A stretch of 64,000 bases of DNA, taken from assembly GCF_030125375.1 (NCBI RefSeq), contig NZ_JASJUU010000001.1, positions 372,001 to 436,000 on the forward strand, given 5' to 3'. A model generated the notes under the pieces. The model worked only from the letters and a program-made list of their open reading frames with translations. It was not told where the DNA came from and did not search any database. How positions within the stretch are numbered: position 1 is the first letter of the stretch; each line of letters begins with the position of its first letter. Made by a program: the position numbers and the translations under genes. Below are positions 9,188 through 18,638 of the stretch, in pieces. The DNA comes from Pseudoalteromonas umbrosa. GTDB taxonomy: Bacteria > Pseudomonadota > Gammaproteobacteria > Enterobacterales > Alteromonadaceae.

Positions 9188-10105
9188 ATGACACGCTATA
9201 ATCAAGATGAAGGTTTACTGGGCCTTTACAGTACATTTGTGACCACAGCGCAAGCTGAAAGCTTTGTTGCTGCTGCTCAGCTTTTAGAGTTATCACCATC
9301 GACACTTGGACGCAGGATAAAAAAGCTCGAATCAGTATTAAAAACCCAGTTATTCACGCGTACAACAAGACAAGTCAATATCACTGAAGCAGGACAACGA
9401 TATTTAGAGGCCTACTCTGGCGTGCTTTCTCAATTGGACTCTATCGAGCAAGATATGGCGAGCGAAAATAGCGAGCCTAGAGGCACGTTGCGAGTCAGTA
9501 TTCCCAATACATTTGGACGTTTGCATATCAGTCCATATTTGGGAGAGTTTTTACGTTCTTATCCCAAACTTAAATTAGAGCTTATTCAAAAGGATAACTT
9601 TGAGGACTTAATGCAGCAGAATATTGATGTTGCAATAAGGATTGGAACCTTAAGTAACTCAAGCTTACGCGCTAAACGGATCGCCCCCAATATTCGGCGC
9701 TTGGTTGCCTCGCCTAATTATTTAGCACAAGCAGGTGTTCCTCAGTGGCCTGCCGATTTACAAAACCATCAATGTTTACATTTCTCGCATTTATCTCAAG
9801 GTAAAAAGTGGCAATTAACGAAAGACAAGGTCACGAGAAAAGTCGAGATTACCCCAACACTCATGTGTGATGATGCGTCAGCATTATTGGCTGCGGCGCT
9901 AGATGGTTCTGGTATCGCACTGCTTGCAGACTTTATTACCTATTCCCATTTACAAAAAGGCACGCTCGTTGAAGTGTTACCGCAGTGGAAATTAAATCAA
10001 TCTGATATTTATGCCGTTTACCCAAACACAGGGTTTCTCGCACAAAAATCACGCGTATTTATAGATTTCTTTGCGCAAAAAATTTCAGCAGCACTGTTGT
10101 TTTGA
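9188..10105 (+). CDS. LysR-family transcriptional regulator
   Basis: 305 residues from ATG 9188, chosen because AGGA at 9173 gives better spacing than the GTG at 9179. The N-terminal winged helix-turn-helix covers about residues 10-70 (SFVAAAQLLELSPSTLGRRIKKLE), followed by a periplasmic-binding-like effector domain. The sequence resembles the LTTR group next to SDR or quinone-reductase genes (ends with IDFFAQKI). It is divergent from the SDR/CMD operon, which it probably controls from the 85-bp gap. Confidence 0.9.
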   Translation: MTRYNQDEGLLGLYSTFVTTAQAESFVAAAQLLELSPSTLGRRIKKLESVLKTQLFTRTTRQVNITEAGQRYLEAYSGVLSQLDSIEQDMASENSEPRGTLRVSIPNTFGRLHISPYLGEFLRSYPKLKLELIQKDNFEDLMQQNIDVAIRIGTLSNSSLRAKRIAPNIRRLVASPNYLAQAGVPQWPADLQNHQCLHFSHLSQGKKWQLTKDKVTRKVEITPTLMCDDASALLAAALDGSGIALLADFITYSHLQKGTLVEVLPQWKLNQSDIYAVYPNTGFLAQKSRVFIDFFAQKISAALLF

Positions 10106-10258
10106 GTGAAAGTCTCTTTCAAATTTATAAAAGTAGAAAATAAGCCATTAATAGCTTGTATGAATGGCTGGCGCTTATTTTATCCATAAAAAATATAAAT
10201 AAATTGTAATTTTTGTGTAACTATTATGGTTTCTTGTAAGGATTGAAATGAAGGAAAC

Positions 10259-10738
10259 ATGATGAAAAATATATTATTAGTATCAGGATTAATACTGTCT
10301 TTTACAGCAAGTGCGCAAGTAAGAGTATCCGTTGATCCAACTGAATGTCAGCAGGTTGGAGGGTATGGAGAGATTGCTTTTGAAGAGGCAGGTGTGACAA
10401 ACGGCTCCTTGACTCACGATTTAACGATCCGATGTCCAATTCGCAACCAAGTCGGTTTAAAATTTCAAGGATTAGATATTTGGCACCAACCTCACCGTAC
10501 GGTGTATTGTAGTTTAGTTCGTAGACATTGGTCACATTATGCAACTAAGCCCACTTTATTAAAGAAAGATTTTACCTTAACTAGCTATCCAGGGTTTTTA
10601 TATCAGTCTGTCTCTGCAAGTACGATTGGTGACAGTAATAGAGATGCGGGCACAGCTTACAGTTTAGAATGTCGTTTAAGTAAAAAAGTGGGTAATCAAC
10701 AAACTTATATAGGAGCGTATACGGTTAATTTTAGTTAA
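10259..10738 (+). CDS. small exported protein of unknown function
   Basis: 159 residues with a signal peptide (cleavage near TASAQ, residue 19). The mature part (about 140 residues) has five Cys, likely disulphide-bonded, and is rich in beta-type residues. AAGGA lies close before the start codon. The gene stands alone with its own terminator. I do not recognise the family. Confidence 0.7.
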   Translation: MMKNILLVSGLILSFTASAQVRVSVDPTECQQVGGYGEIAFEEAGVTNGSLTHDLTIRCPIRNQVGLKFQGLDIWHQPHRTVYCSLVRRHWSHYATKPTLLKKDFTLTSYPGFLYQSVSASTIGDSNRDAGTAYSLECRLSKKVGNQQTYIGAYTVNFS

Positions 10739-10745
10739 TAAAATA

Positions 10746-10775
10746 GGCTGTGCTAAATTGTGGCACAGCCATTTT
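10746..10775 (+). terminator. intrinsic terminator after the exported-protein gene
   Basis: An 8-bp perfect stem (GGCTGTGC / GCACAGCC) with a 9-nt loop is followed by ATTTTAATGTTTT. It lies 7 nt after the stop at 10738 and before the convergent gene ending at 10786. Confidence 0.7.
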
Positions 10776-10785
10776 AATGTTTTAC

Positions 10786-11259
10786 TCAGTGAGATAAATA
10801 TCTAGCATGTGTTGATTCTAATTTCACATATTGATCGATAATAACCTGACAGCGAATACTTTGGTTAAAGCGGACAAGCTCACATGCCAAGCAAGCAATA
10901 CTCTTCAACCCATCCAAGGCTTTTTTTCTTATTTTTAATTCTCTTTGGCTTTGCACTAGTTTGATTAGCGTATCTGCTGCGGTTTCTAAAAAGCAATCAT
11001 CATCTGAGTCGTTGAAAACAGGGCAGTGATCAAAGCAGTAATTGCATACTTCCACCATACGGTTAATCGATACTCTATTTGCACTTGGTTGCTGTAATAT
11101 TTTGAGACTAATTTTAAATGCATCATGATAGCAGTTAGCTGCTTTTTCTTGATGGCCAAACAGGTAAGCGGTTTGCGCACTGTCTATCAAACGATTGTAT
11201 TTTATTGTTAATGAATTTGAGCTTGTAGATGAGACCAGTGTAAGTAATTGTGCAGACAT
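10786..11259 (-). CDS. hypothetical cytoplasmic helical protein
   Basis: 157 residues from the ATG at 11259 (AGGATA upstream); the frame extends further upstream, but that part is lower in coding character. The sequence is helical, with TPR-like spacing (YNRLIDSAQTAYLFGHQEKAANCYHDAFKISL), and has Cys-rich motifs (CNYCFDHCP, IACLACELV) that might bind metal. I do not recognise a named family. No operon partner is visible; the divergent neighbour is a Nudix hydrolase. Confidence 0.6.
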   Translation of the reverse strand: MSAQLLTLVSSTSSNSLTIKYNRLIDSAQTAYLFGHQEKAANCYHDAFKISLKILQQPSANRVSINRMVEVCNYCFDHCPVFNDSDDDCFLETAADTLIKLVQSQRELKIRKKALDGLKSIACLACELVRFNQSIRCQVIIDQYVKLESTHARYLSH

Positions 11260-11423
11260 GTTTATCCTATTTTCAATAAAGCAGTGAATTTGCCTCTCAT
11301 ATCGATTTGTATAAATGATAATGAAAACAAGTATCACTTGCAAATAGGGTTGTGCATATTTGCCTTGCTTAAACTTTCCAGAAGTATAAAATCCAGCTCC
11401 ACTCATTTATAAAAGGAAATCCC

Positions 11424-11840
11424 ATGAGTAAAGTAGTCCGTGTCGGGGTTGGTGTTATCATCAAACGAGGTAATCAAGTTTTATTGGGTGAGCGCATTGG
11501 GGCCCATGGTTCAAACACTTGGGCCACACCTGGTGGCCATTTAGAATTTGGCGAAAGTATCGAGAGCTGTGCAGCTCGAGAGGTACTTGAAGAGACAGGC
11601 TTAACAGTTGTCGATGTTAAACAAGTTGGTTTCACGAATGATATTTTTGAGCGTGAAGATAAACATTACATCACTATATTTGTTGAGGCGCGATGTGATG
11701 AAGGAGAGGCGCAAATTTTAGAACCGCATAAATGCAAGCAGTGGCAGTGGTTTACATGGGATAACTTACCAAAACCGTTATTTATTCCGATGGTGAACTT
11801 AATAGAAGAGAACACTGAACTTTCGACATCAAAAAGTTAG
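11424..11840 (+). CDS. Nudix hydrolase
   Basis: 138 residues with a complete Nudix box (G-x5-E-x7-REVLEETGL starting at GGHLEFGES), which binds the metal and cleaves nucleoside-diphosphate bonds. The early VGVGVIIKRGNQVLLGER strand and late WQWFTWDNLP are typical of small dNTP/CTP-type pyrophosphatases. AAGGAAATCCC precedes the ATG. It acts in the cytoplasm, and the exact nucleotide cannot be read from sequence alone. Confidence 0.92.
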   Translation: MSKVVRVGVGVIIKRGNQVLLGERIGAHGSNTWATPGGHLEFGESIESCAAREVLEETGLTVVDVKQVGFTNDIFEREDKHYITIFVEARCDEGEAQILEPHKCKQWQWFTWDNLPKPLFIPMVNLIEENTELSTSKS

Positions 11841-11980
11841 TATATTCCCCTTAAGTAAATAAGTTTAGATTATTTATTTTATTGCACACTGTTTGCACAA
11901 TCAGCTCTTATAGTCAAAAAAACAGCAATAGTTAACCATATTTGGTGACGACAGTTTCTTTTTCTATGGGAGTGTTTGAT

Positions 11981-13108
11981 ATGAAGCAAGGTTCAATTGT
12001 TCATAACATATCTGTACTTACAGCAAGTGCGACTATGTTGATGTTGGCAGGATGTGGCTCCAGTAGTAGTGATAACACACAAACTGAGTCAACTACACAG
12101 CAAAGTGTAAATAACACAGCAGATACCAGTACATCTAGTAGCTCGAATAGCACTTCAGATACCAGCAGCAACACTTCAACATCAGACACGACAAGTGGTA
12201 CCAGCACTGACAATTCAGGCGATACGAGTGGCAGCACGGATAGCTCAGATGGTGTTGATAATGGGACCGCTGCGACATCAGGTTCAACTGACGGTGTGTT
12301 ATGTGATTATTTCTATAATGAGTTTAATGACTCTGCATCGGTCCAAGCGACGAGTAATGCAGATTGGAATTGCACAGGCAGTGCAAGAACATTAACAGCA
12401 AATGGTATTCCTGACCATCAAACAGGTACTTTCCCAAATCCAGGCAATCCTAATACGATCAGTGAAACGTCAGTGTCGATCAGCTACTCGCTGACACCTA
12501 CAAAAACTGAGACCACTTCAACGCTCGGTGGCCCAAGAGGTGCAACGGGTTATGTTTTGAATGGTGTAAAAATTGATGCCAATACAGCTGGATCCTGTGA
12601 TGATTCTGGCAATGATTGTTCGCTAGTGGGGAACACAGGAAACTGGAGTATTGAAGCGCTGGGTCAAACGAGCTTTGATTTTGGCACCGATGACAATAAC
12701 GCCCATGTGCAACCAGATGGCTCATATCATTACCATGGCATGCCAGAAGGGTTTATAGCACTTCGCGGTGGTTCAGACACAACCATGACATTAATTGGTT
12801 GGGCGGCAGATGGCTTTCCAATTTATGCGCGATATGGTTATAGCGATGCTGATGATGCACAGTCCGCGCTCAAAGTGATCACAGGTAGCTATCAACTGGT
12901 TGAAAATGTCAGCAGCAATCGACCATCTACCTCAGTGTATGCGTTAGGCACCTTTGCACAGGATTGGGAATACGTAGCGGGCAGTGGAGATCTAGACGAG
13001 TGCAATGGGCGTTTTGGTGTAACACCTGAATTTCCTGAAGGTATTTATCATTACTATGCTACGGACAGTTATCCATATTTTCAGCGCTGTGTGAAAGGTG
13101 AAATATAA
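11981..13108 (+). CDS. YHYH-domain lipoprotein
   Basis: 375 residues from the ATG at 11981 (GGGAG upstream). A lipobox (MLAGC) predicts a lipid-anchored protein. A low-complexity Ser/Thr/Asp-rich linker (about residues 25-105) leads to the folded domain, which contains YHYHGMPEGF and a second YHYY near the C-terminus. These are the marks of the YHYH domain family, of unknown function and often in marine bacteria. It is followed after 14 nt by a small exported protein with an EF-hand-like loop, so the two are likely an operon. Confidence 0.85.
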   Translation: MKQGSIVHNISVLTASATMLMLAGCGSSSSDNTQTESTTQQSVNNTADTSTSSSSNSTSDTSSNTSTSDTTSGTSTDNSGDTSGSTDSSDGVDNGTAATSGSTDGVLCDYFYNEFNDSASVQATSNADWNCTGSARTLTANGIPDHQTGTFPNPGNPNTISETSVSISYSLTPTKTETTSTLGGPRGATGYVLNGVKIDANTAGSCDDSGNDCSLVGNTGNWSIEALGQTSFDFGTDDNNAHVQPDGSYHYHGMPEGFIALRGGSDTTMTLIGWAADGFPIYARYGYSDADDAQSALKVITGSYQLVENVSSNRPSTSVYALGTFAQDWEYVAGSGDLDECNGRFGVTPEFPEGIYHYYATDSYPYFQRCVKGEI

Positions 13109-13122
13109 AAGAGGTAGATGTA

Positions 13123-13635
13123 ATGACTTACTTTAAAAATCACTTTTGGTGTATTTGTTTTTTGGTGTTCAGCGTGTCTGCTAATGCACACCTTATGGTC
13201 GCTGAGCGTGGTACGCTTAACTTCGATGAAACAGGTGTTTATACCGTGATATCGCTATCGGCATCTAACTTTTTAGCGGCGGATACAGATAAAGATAGAC
13301 ACCTGTCTTTCACTGAGTTTAAGCAGGCAAAAGAGACTATTTTCAAGCAAGTACTGGCTGGCATTTATATGCAACAGGGTGAGCAAATCCAGTATTTGGA
13401 GGGATTGATGTTGTCTCCTCAAGCGTCTCACCATGGCAATGGCCGTGAGATAGACCAAATTATCGTTATGGGTAAGTTTATCAATGTGGACCACACGAAG
13501 AACCTGTCATTCCATAATGTTTTTTACGGTGATAATGCCCTTAGCTCTGTTGAAATAACAGCGAAATATAAACGGTTAGGGCTGAAAAAAGCATTTGTTC
13601 TAACCTCGAAAAAACAAGGTGAGAGAGTATTTTAG
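13123..13635 (+). CDS. exported protein with EF-hand-like loop
   Basis: 170 residues with a signal peptide (cleavage near ANAHL). The stretch DTDKDRHLSFTEF (about residues 49-61) matches a canonical EF-hand calcium loop, but only one is seen. It lies 14 nt after the YHYH lipoprotein gene and is probably co-expressed. Its role may be calcium- or metal-linked surface chemistry, which is only an inference. Confidence 0.7.
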   Translation: MTYFKNHFWCICFLVFSVSANAHLMVAERGTLNFDETGVYTVISLSASNFLAADTDKDRHLSFTEFKQAKETIFKQVLAGIYMQQGEQIQYLEGLMLSPQASHHGNGREIDQIIVMGKFINVDHTKNLSFHNVFYGDNALSSVEITAKYKRLGLKKAFVLTSKKQGERVF

Positions 13636-13661
13636 CCTAACTTAATGGTGAGCAGATGCAA

Positions 13662-14549
13662 TTATGGTGATTGAGCCTGCTCACGAGATAAGATCACATC
13701 TAGACGCTTTAACTCATTGCTGTCGAATAAGTTATGTTTGAGAGTCTTTATTCTTTCATTGTGCTGTTCAAGTGGGGCTTGCGCCACAATCGTTTGGCGA
13801 GCTTGTTTGTAGTGTTTAATTTTTTGCTGCCACAGTTGTTGCTTAGATTGTAATGCAACAAGTCGCAGGGCCGCTTCATCACCAAAGTTTACACTAAATT
13901 GGTTATGGTCCATTGCGTGCCAATTGTTTTTGAGTTCAAAGAAGCGCTGCGATGATTCAATTATCTGTCTCTGCGCGTCTGACAGTTGAGAGATATGTGC
14001 CTCGAGTAGTGATTTGCGCATGTCATCACTGAGTGTTTTGTCAGAGAGAATGTGCCAACGTGTCAGGGTATGTGCGTGCCAGCTGTTTTCATCTTGAAAC
14101 CACGCATTGATAACCTGCTGTGAAAAGTATTGTTTTTGTAAGGATGTTAAAGCTTCAAAGCGTTCATGCATGTTTAAAAGCGGGTCTACTTTAGTGAGCG
14201 CCACTTTATAGTGCATGTAATCATGGGCGAGTGACTGCAAGCAAACTGGCAACTGTTCAATAAACTGAGGCCAGTTTTCAACTTGCTGTTTATGCTGTAG
14301 TTTAATTAACCAATCGTCGATGTATGCTTTGTGTGATTTTGTCACTGTGCTGCATATTGATATGGGGTTTGAGCTAACAGGAACCTCGGTTGTTGCACTT
14401 GTTCTAGGTTTTTGAACAGTAAGTTTTTGAACACTAGGATAGTGCAGTACGATTTGCTCAGCGCTTTGTGTGTTGGTATTGAAGTACCACAAACCCAAGG
14501 CGCATAGCGCCCCAGTAATCGTCACCGTTAACAGATATTTTCCTTTCAC
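13662..14549 (-). CDS. lipase-specific foldase (Lif), divergent
   Basis: 295 residues with an N-terminal membrane anchor (about 5-25) and a long helical remainder, as in lipase chaperones that fold secreted lipases in the periplasm. The segment around QQYFSQQVINAWFQDENSW and the late FGDEAALRLVALQSKQQLWQQKI match the Lif pattern. The hallmark RxxFDY motif is not recognisable at its expected place (about residues 75-120), so it is a divergent member. The start overlaps the stop of the lipase gene by 4 nt (ATGA), supporting the assignment. Confidence 0.82.
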   Translation of the reverse strand: MKGKYLLTVTITGALCALGLWYFNTNTQSAEQIVLHYPSVQKLTVQKPRTSATTEVPVSSNPISICSTVTKSHKAYIDDWLIKLQHKQQVENWPQFIEQLPVCLQSLAHDYMHYKVALTKVDPLLNMHERFEALTSLQKQYFSQQVINAWFQDENSWHAHTLTRWHILSDKTLSDDMRKSLLEAHISQLSDAQRQIIESSQRFFELKNNWHAMDHNQFSVNFGDEAALRLVALQSKQQLWQQKIKHYKQARQTIVAQAPLEQHNERIKTLKHNLFDSNELKRLDVILSREQAQSP

Positions 14550-15463
14550 AGGTTTAGCCCTTTTAAGCGAATAATATGTTGTCTGTATAAAGTTAACGGA
14601 TCAGTTTCAAATAGGTGGTGGATCCCTATGGTTTGATTGACTTGATCTAAATGGTTCATTTTAAAATCATTGCCTATGACTTGTCCTAAATTACTTGAGC
14701 AGGCTGACACCAGTCCATCATTTGGCTCGTCAAAAACCTGTGAAATAAAAGCCAAAGGTGTATCTGCTGGGTCAAACACATTGGTCCATGCTTTAGCGCC
14801 ACTCCAAGAAAAATAATAAACACCATTGCGCTCAAGCATGTTACCTTGACCACAATATTGATTTGGTACGCCTTCTGGGTATTTTTGGTTAAATGCAAGG
14901 GTGCCTTCTGTGGTTAATGCCTCAAGTGCTTGTAATGCATCTTTGGGTGCAGTGGCCTTTCCCGAAAGTAAATCAATTAAGCCGGCCAATGCATTGGCGA
15001 GCGATGCCAAAAACTGCTCAGAGAAAGAACCTCTGTCAACACCGCCTCTAACGATATCGGCGAATCGACTACCCCAATTTACACCGCCAATACTGGTTAC
15101 CGATGCAACCCACTGTGGTTTTACTGATGCCACATAGCGGATCGTTTGTGCACCTTGGCTATGACCGATTAAATTCACCTTGTCTTTACCCGTTATTGCC
15201 CTGATCAAAGCGACTTGCTCAAGCAGTTGCTCACCTCTCAATTCTGAGTTATGTGCAGAGGAGACTTCTGCGACGAATACATTGCCACCTTCTTGTTGGA
15301 TGATTGAGGGGACTCGATAAAAGTAATCCACACCGAGCAAGTTATCGAATCCAAATAAACCATGTACCAGCACCACTGGATACTCTAGGGTGTCTCGGCT
15401 AAAGGCTAAGTGTGTGTAGCAAGACGTAAAGCCTAAAATGAGAATCAGAATGAACTTTTTCAT
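14546..15463 (-). CDS. secreted triacylglycerol lipase
   Basis: 305 residues from ATG 15463 (GGAG upstream). A signal peptide ends near AFSRD. The alpha/beta-hydrolase core has the oxyanion region VLVHGLFGFDNLLGVDYF, the nucleophile elbow GHSQGAQ, a catalytic Asp candidate in DEPNDGLVS and His in GIHHLFE. This fits family I lipases, which need a foldase, and the next gene in the operon is that foldase. It is expected to be exported and act on long-chain acylglycerols outside the cell. Confidence 0.92.
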   Translation of the reverse strand: MKKFILILILGFTSCYTHLAFSRDTLEYPVVLVHGLFGFDNLLGVDYFYRVPSIIQQEGGNVFVAEVSSAHNSELRGEQLLEQVALIRAITGKDKVNLIGHSQGAQTIRYVASVKPQWVASVTSIGGVNWGSRFADIVRGGVDRGSFSEQFLASLANALAGLIDLLSGKATAPKDALQALEALTTEGTLAFNQKYPEGVPNQYCGQGNMLERNGVYYFSWSGAKAWTNVFDPADTPLAFISQVFDEPNDGLVSACSSNLGQVIGNDFKMNHLDQVNQTIGIHHLFETDPLTLYRQHIIRLKGLNL

Positions 15464-15717
15464 GTATATGCTCCAATTATTACAGTTTGGTAACATTAAA
15501 ACTAGAGCAAGTACTTCAGAGATCAAGTGAAAAGGTTGAAAAATAGACAGAATGTTGAGTTTTATGCGTATTTATATAAGCGGTTTTTACTTTAAGGTAT
15601 TGATATGATTCAGGTTGATAAAAGTGTGACTTCTGGTACATACAATTATAGTTATAGAAAGTGATGCGCCACTAGCTGGAGCAAATTGATTAGATAATAA
15701 TTTACCTATCTGCATGA

Positions 15718-16149
15718 TTAAGCATGTGTATTGATACCGTACTGATAGTGCTCAATTTTCTTAAGCAATACTTCGTGATTGTTTATCACGTCGGAATTGG
15801 CTGGGTGCTGTGATTTTACATAAGCAAGGTCCTCACGCATTTGCTCTATCACGTTAAATGGTTTGGTGTTAGCGTCATTTAAAGTGGTACCGCCCAGTTG
15901 ACCATCATGTTTAATAAGGCCATAACGACCGGTTTAAAATGCCATTTCACCCATGGGTAAATAACCTGATTCATAAAGTGTATTTGCCGCCTCACTTTGC
16001 TCTTTTAAGGTCATGTTGGTGAAATCAAATGCGCGTTCAGGGCTGTTTGTACTTGTTGATGGCATTACTTGAACGGTATTTTTCGCAGGCGCTGTTAACG
16101 TACTTTGCCGCGTTGGCGCATATGTGTGTGGTGTATTTTGAATTTGCAT
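15718..16149 (-). pseudogene. small gene split by an in-frame TAA stop
   Basis: ATG 16149 with AAGGACAG upstream opens a 71-residue ORF that stops at TAA (15934-15936). Reading on in the same frame gives another 71 sense codons before a second TAA at 15718; this part is also protein-like (IKHDGQLGGTTLNDANTK, VIEQMREDLAYVKSQHPAN, EVLLKKIEHYQYGINTHA). The natural product would be about 143 residues with no signal or membrane segment. I do not know the family. Either it is a recent nonsense mutant, a readthrough case, or a sequencing error. The upstream half alone (15934-16149) may still be expressed. Confidence 0.6.
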
Positions 16150-16214
16150 ATTCTGTCCTTGTATTTGCTTTGTTTTAAATTTAAGCAATCCGTGTTCCAA
16201 AAATATGCGTGAAT

Positions 16215-16240
16215 AAAAAAGAGCCGATTGGCTCTTTTTT
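16215..16240 (-). terminator. intrinsic terminator of the flavohaemoglobin operon
   Basis: GAGCC / GGCTC stem with a 4-nt loop, flanked by six A and six T, directly after the hmp stop at 16247. It works in either direction. Confidence 0.85.
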
Positions 16241-16246
16241 AAAAGG

Positions 16247-17410
16247 TTATAGAGCTTGGTGAGGGCCAAACACCTCGTAAAGAATGCGGCTATCGTCAAC
16301 ACCCAAATCAATTAATTGGGTTTTTATAAACGCCATGAATGCGCTTGGTCCACAAAGGTAAAATTCACCGGTTTCTAATGGTAATTCAGAAGATATTTCA
16401 GCTAGGTACATTCTACCCTCGCGGTGCCCGTTGGCATTATTCTCTATCCAATAATGGCTTTGCAGAGAGGAAATTTGTGGTTTGAAAGCTTCTACATTGT
16501 CATAAAATGCGTGCTCTGCATGTGTACGTGCCGCATGCAAGAACCAGCATGGTGTGTTTGATGCGTTTGATTTGATTGTTTGCAGCATCGCCATCATTGG
16601 CGTGATCCCGACACCTGCACTGATAAATACCTTAGGTGCATCTGACGCTAACAGTACAAAATCACCAGCAGGAGGGTATGCATCTATTTCGTCGCCTTGC
16701 TTAAGTGTGTGTAAATAGTTTGAAACCAGCCCCTCTTTTTTAACTGAAATACGATAATGATCGCTTTGACTTGATTGCGACAATGAGTACTGTCTGATCT
16801 GGCGGTTTTCAGACCCTTGAATCTCACAATCAACGGCAAGGTATTGCCCCGCTTGATAGCTAGCTACAGGTAGTTTATCTAGCGGCGTTAGATAAAAACT
16901 CTTGATAACCTCTGACTCTTGTACAATCTTGGTAATTTCAAAGCGGCGACGACCGCGCCAGCCTCCAGATTTATGTTCATTATTTTGATAAATTGCTTCT
17001 TCTTGAGTGATGAATAAGTCCGCCAAAGCACCATAAGCTTGGGCCCAAGCATCAATGATCTCTGGTGTACATTCATTGGGAAACATCTCCTGTAATGTAG
17101 CCAATAGATGAGTACCTACAATGGGATAGTGCTCAGGCAAAATGTTTAGGCTGGCGTGTTTATGGTTTATGCGCTCAATTGCCTGCGCCAATACTGCAGG
17201 GTTATCAATGTGCGTTGCATAAGCCGCCAGTGCATTAAATAGCGCAAACTGTTGCTTGCCGGTTTTCTGATTACTGATATTAAAAACATCTAATAACTCA
17301 GGGTTATGATTAAACATACGTTTGTAAAAGTGATCAGTGACCGCAGGGCCAGCATTAGCGAGTAGAGGAATGGTGTCCTTAACCAGTTTAATTGTTTGAG
17401 TTGATAACAT
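16247..17410 (-). CDS. hmp: flavohaemoglobin, nitric oxide dioxygenase
   Basis: 387 residues from ATG 17410 (GGAG eight bases upstream). With this start, Tyr29 and proximal His85 fall exactly at the numbers known for E. coli Hmp. The globin domain (about 1-138) is followed by an FAD domain (RQYSLSQS, about 200) and an NAD domain (GVGITPMMAML, FYLCGPSAFM, ending in YEVFGPHQAL). It oxidises NO to nitrate in the cytoplasm. It is last in a minus-strand run with nnrS and a small membrane gene, under a sigma-54/NorR control region, so it should be NO-induced. Confidence 0.96.
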   Translation of the reverse strand: MLSTQTIKLVKDTIPLLANAGPAVTDHFYKRMFNHNPELLDVFNISNQKTGKQQFALFNALAAYATHIDNPAVLAQAIERINHKHASLNILPEHYPIVGTHLLATLQEMFPNECTPEIIDAWAQAYGALADLFITQEEAIYQNNEHKSGGWRGRRRFEITKIVQESEVIKSFYLTPLDKLPVASYQAGQYLAVDCEIQGSENRQIRQYSLSQSSQSDHYRISVKKEGLVSNYLHTLKQGDEIDAYPPAGDFVLLASDAPKVFISAGVGITPMMAMLQTIKSNASNTPCWFLHAARTHAEHAFYDNVEAFKPQISSLQSHYWIENNANGHREGRMYLAEISSELPLETGEFYLCGPSAFMAFIKTQLIDLGVDDSRILYEVFGPHQAL

Positions 17411-17423
17411 AGGTATTCTCCGA

Positions 17424-18638
17424 TTAACCACGACGCCCGTCGAGGCGATGTTTCATTAAAATAGGGGTGTAAATCGCAACGAAAATGGTAAATGCACCAG
17501 ACCATAAAATAGCGCTGGCAAGCCATGCATCGTGCGAATTGATAAATAAAGGAAATAGACTTCTGATCAGGGCTGATAGAAAACACAGTGCAAATGCCAC
17601 ACTCAGAAGAGGGTGTGCCTTGAGTGGTCTTGCGGTATGTCCCAGTGAAACCCTGGACATAATTGATAAAATCATCAGACCCATTGCACCTATGGTGATC
17701 AAGTGCAAAGCGTCTTTGGCTTGCCACGCAAAGTTCAAATAGGCACCGCCAAATCCGATCAAGCCTATGGCCATCAAGCAATATGCGATATAGAGCGACC
17801 AAAGTAAGGGAACTTGCCAGATTGCGAATTTGAACCAGAACACGCTTCGAGCGATATGCAACAGGCCTGTTACTATGAGTAGGTAGCCTGGGTTTATAGG
17901 GCTATTAAATACATGGTGAGCAAAGAAACCGATAAGCCCTAATAAAGCACTCCAAAACAATGCTATGTTGAGCAGAGGCGTTGTCGTTTGTGATTGCAGG
18001 TTTAGCCCTCTTGCAATAAAAAACGGTAATACGCGTCCTGCAATGATGCTGATTAAAAATGTAAAACCAAGTACACCAATATGTGACAAAGTGAGTACAA
18101 ACAGGTAGTTGTGCGTGGCAATCAACCAAATAAATGTCAAATTGACACTCGCCATAAGCGATAAAATAACGATAAATTGATAGTTATTTTTGCTCTTGGC
18201 TTGCACCAGTGTATTGGCCAGATGTGTGATGCTCAGTAACCAAAATAAGCCTTGGCAGATAGCGAGCCAAATATAAGGGCTATCGGACAACACAAAAATT
18301 AATCTTGCGGCTAACCACAAGCTGCACAGCAATAGCAACTGAACGCCATTTATCGTTGGGATCCCTGTCCAGTTTTTAGACGCTGTGAATAGAAAACCGA
18401 TAGCTACTGCACTGGCAAAGCCAAATAACATTTCATGGGCGTGCCAAAGTGTCGCGGGTACTTGGCTTTGCCAAGGTAAAATGCCGGATAACACACCAGC
18501 CCAAATGAGCATGCTGATAACAGCCCAAGTCGCTGATAGCCAAAATAAGGGTCTAAACCCCAACATCAAAAAGGGCCAAGTAGATGGCTTTAACAGAATG
18601 GGTTTTGGTAGAGGCTCTTCAATTGGCAACATAGTCAC
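17424..18638 (-). CDS. nnrS: NnrS family haem/copper membrane protein
   Basis: About 404 residues with some 12 transmembrane helices. The WHAHEMLFGF motif in the second helix and later conserved His residues (HIGVLGF, HLITIGAMGLMILSIMSRVSLGHTAR) mark NnrS, a membrane protein that protects against nitrosative stress. I prefer the GTG at 18638, which shares its G with the TAG stop of the upstream gene and has GGAGG seven bases before; ATG 18632 is an alternative. It is translationally coupled to the small gene before it and followed by hmp. Confidence 0.92.
   Translation of the reverse strand: MTMLPIEEPLPKPILLKPSTWPFLMLGFRPLFWLSATWAVISMLIWAGVLSGILPWQSQVPATLWHAHEMLFGFASAVAIGFLFTASKNWTGIPTINGVQLLLLCSLWLAARLIFVLSDSPYIWLAICQGLFWLLSITHLANTLVQAKSKNNYQFIVILSLMASVNLTFIWLIATHNYLFVLTLSHIGVLGFTFLISIIAGRVLPFFIARGLNLQSQTTTPLLNIALFWSALLGLIGFFAHHVFNSPINPGYLLIVTGLLHIARSVFWFKFAIWQVPLLWSLYIAYCLMAIGLIGFGGAYLNFAWQAKDALHLITIGAMGLMILSIMSRVSLGHTARPLKAHPLLSVAFALCFLSALIRSLFPLFINSHDAWLASAILWSGAFTIFVAIYTPILMKHRLDGRRG

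Noticed and set aside
11260..11406. Longer start for the helical hypothetical protein
   Set aside because: The extra 49 residues look like translated non-coding DNA, and ATG 11259 has a ribosome site.
12045..12300. Ser/Thr-rich stretch of the YHYH lipoprotein as a DNA repeat array
   Set aside because: It is a low-complexity protein linker with varied codons, not a nucleotide repeat.
16150..16311. N-terminal extension of the small interrupted gene
   Set aside because: The extension runs through the hmp terminator and lacks a ribosome site; ATG 16149 has AAGGACAG in the right place.
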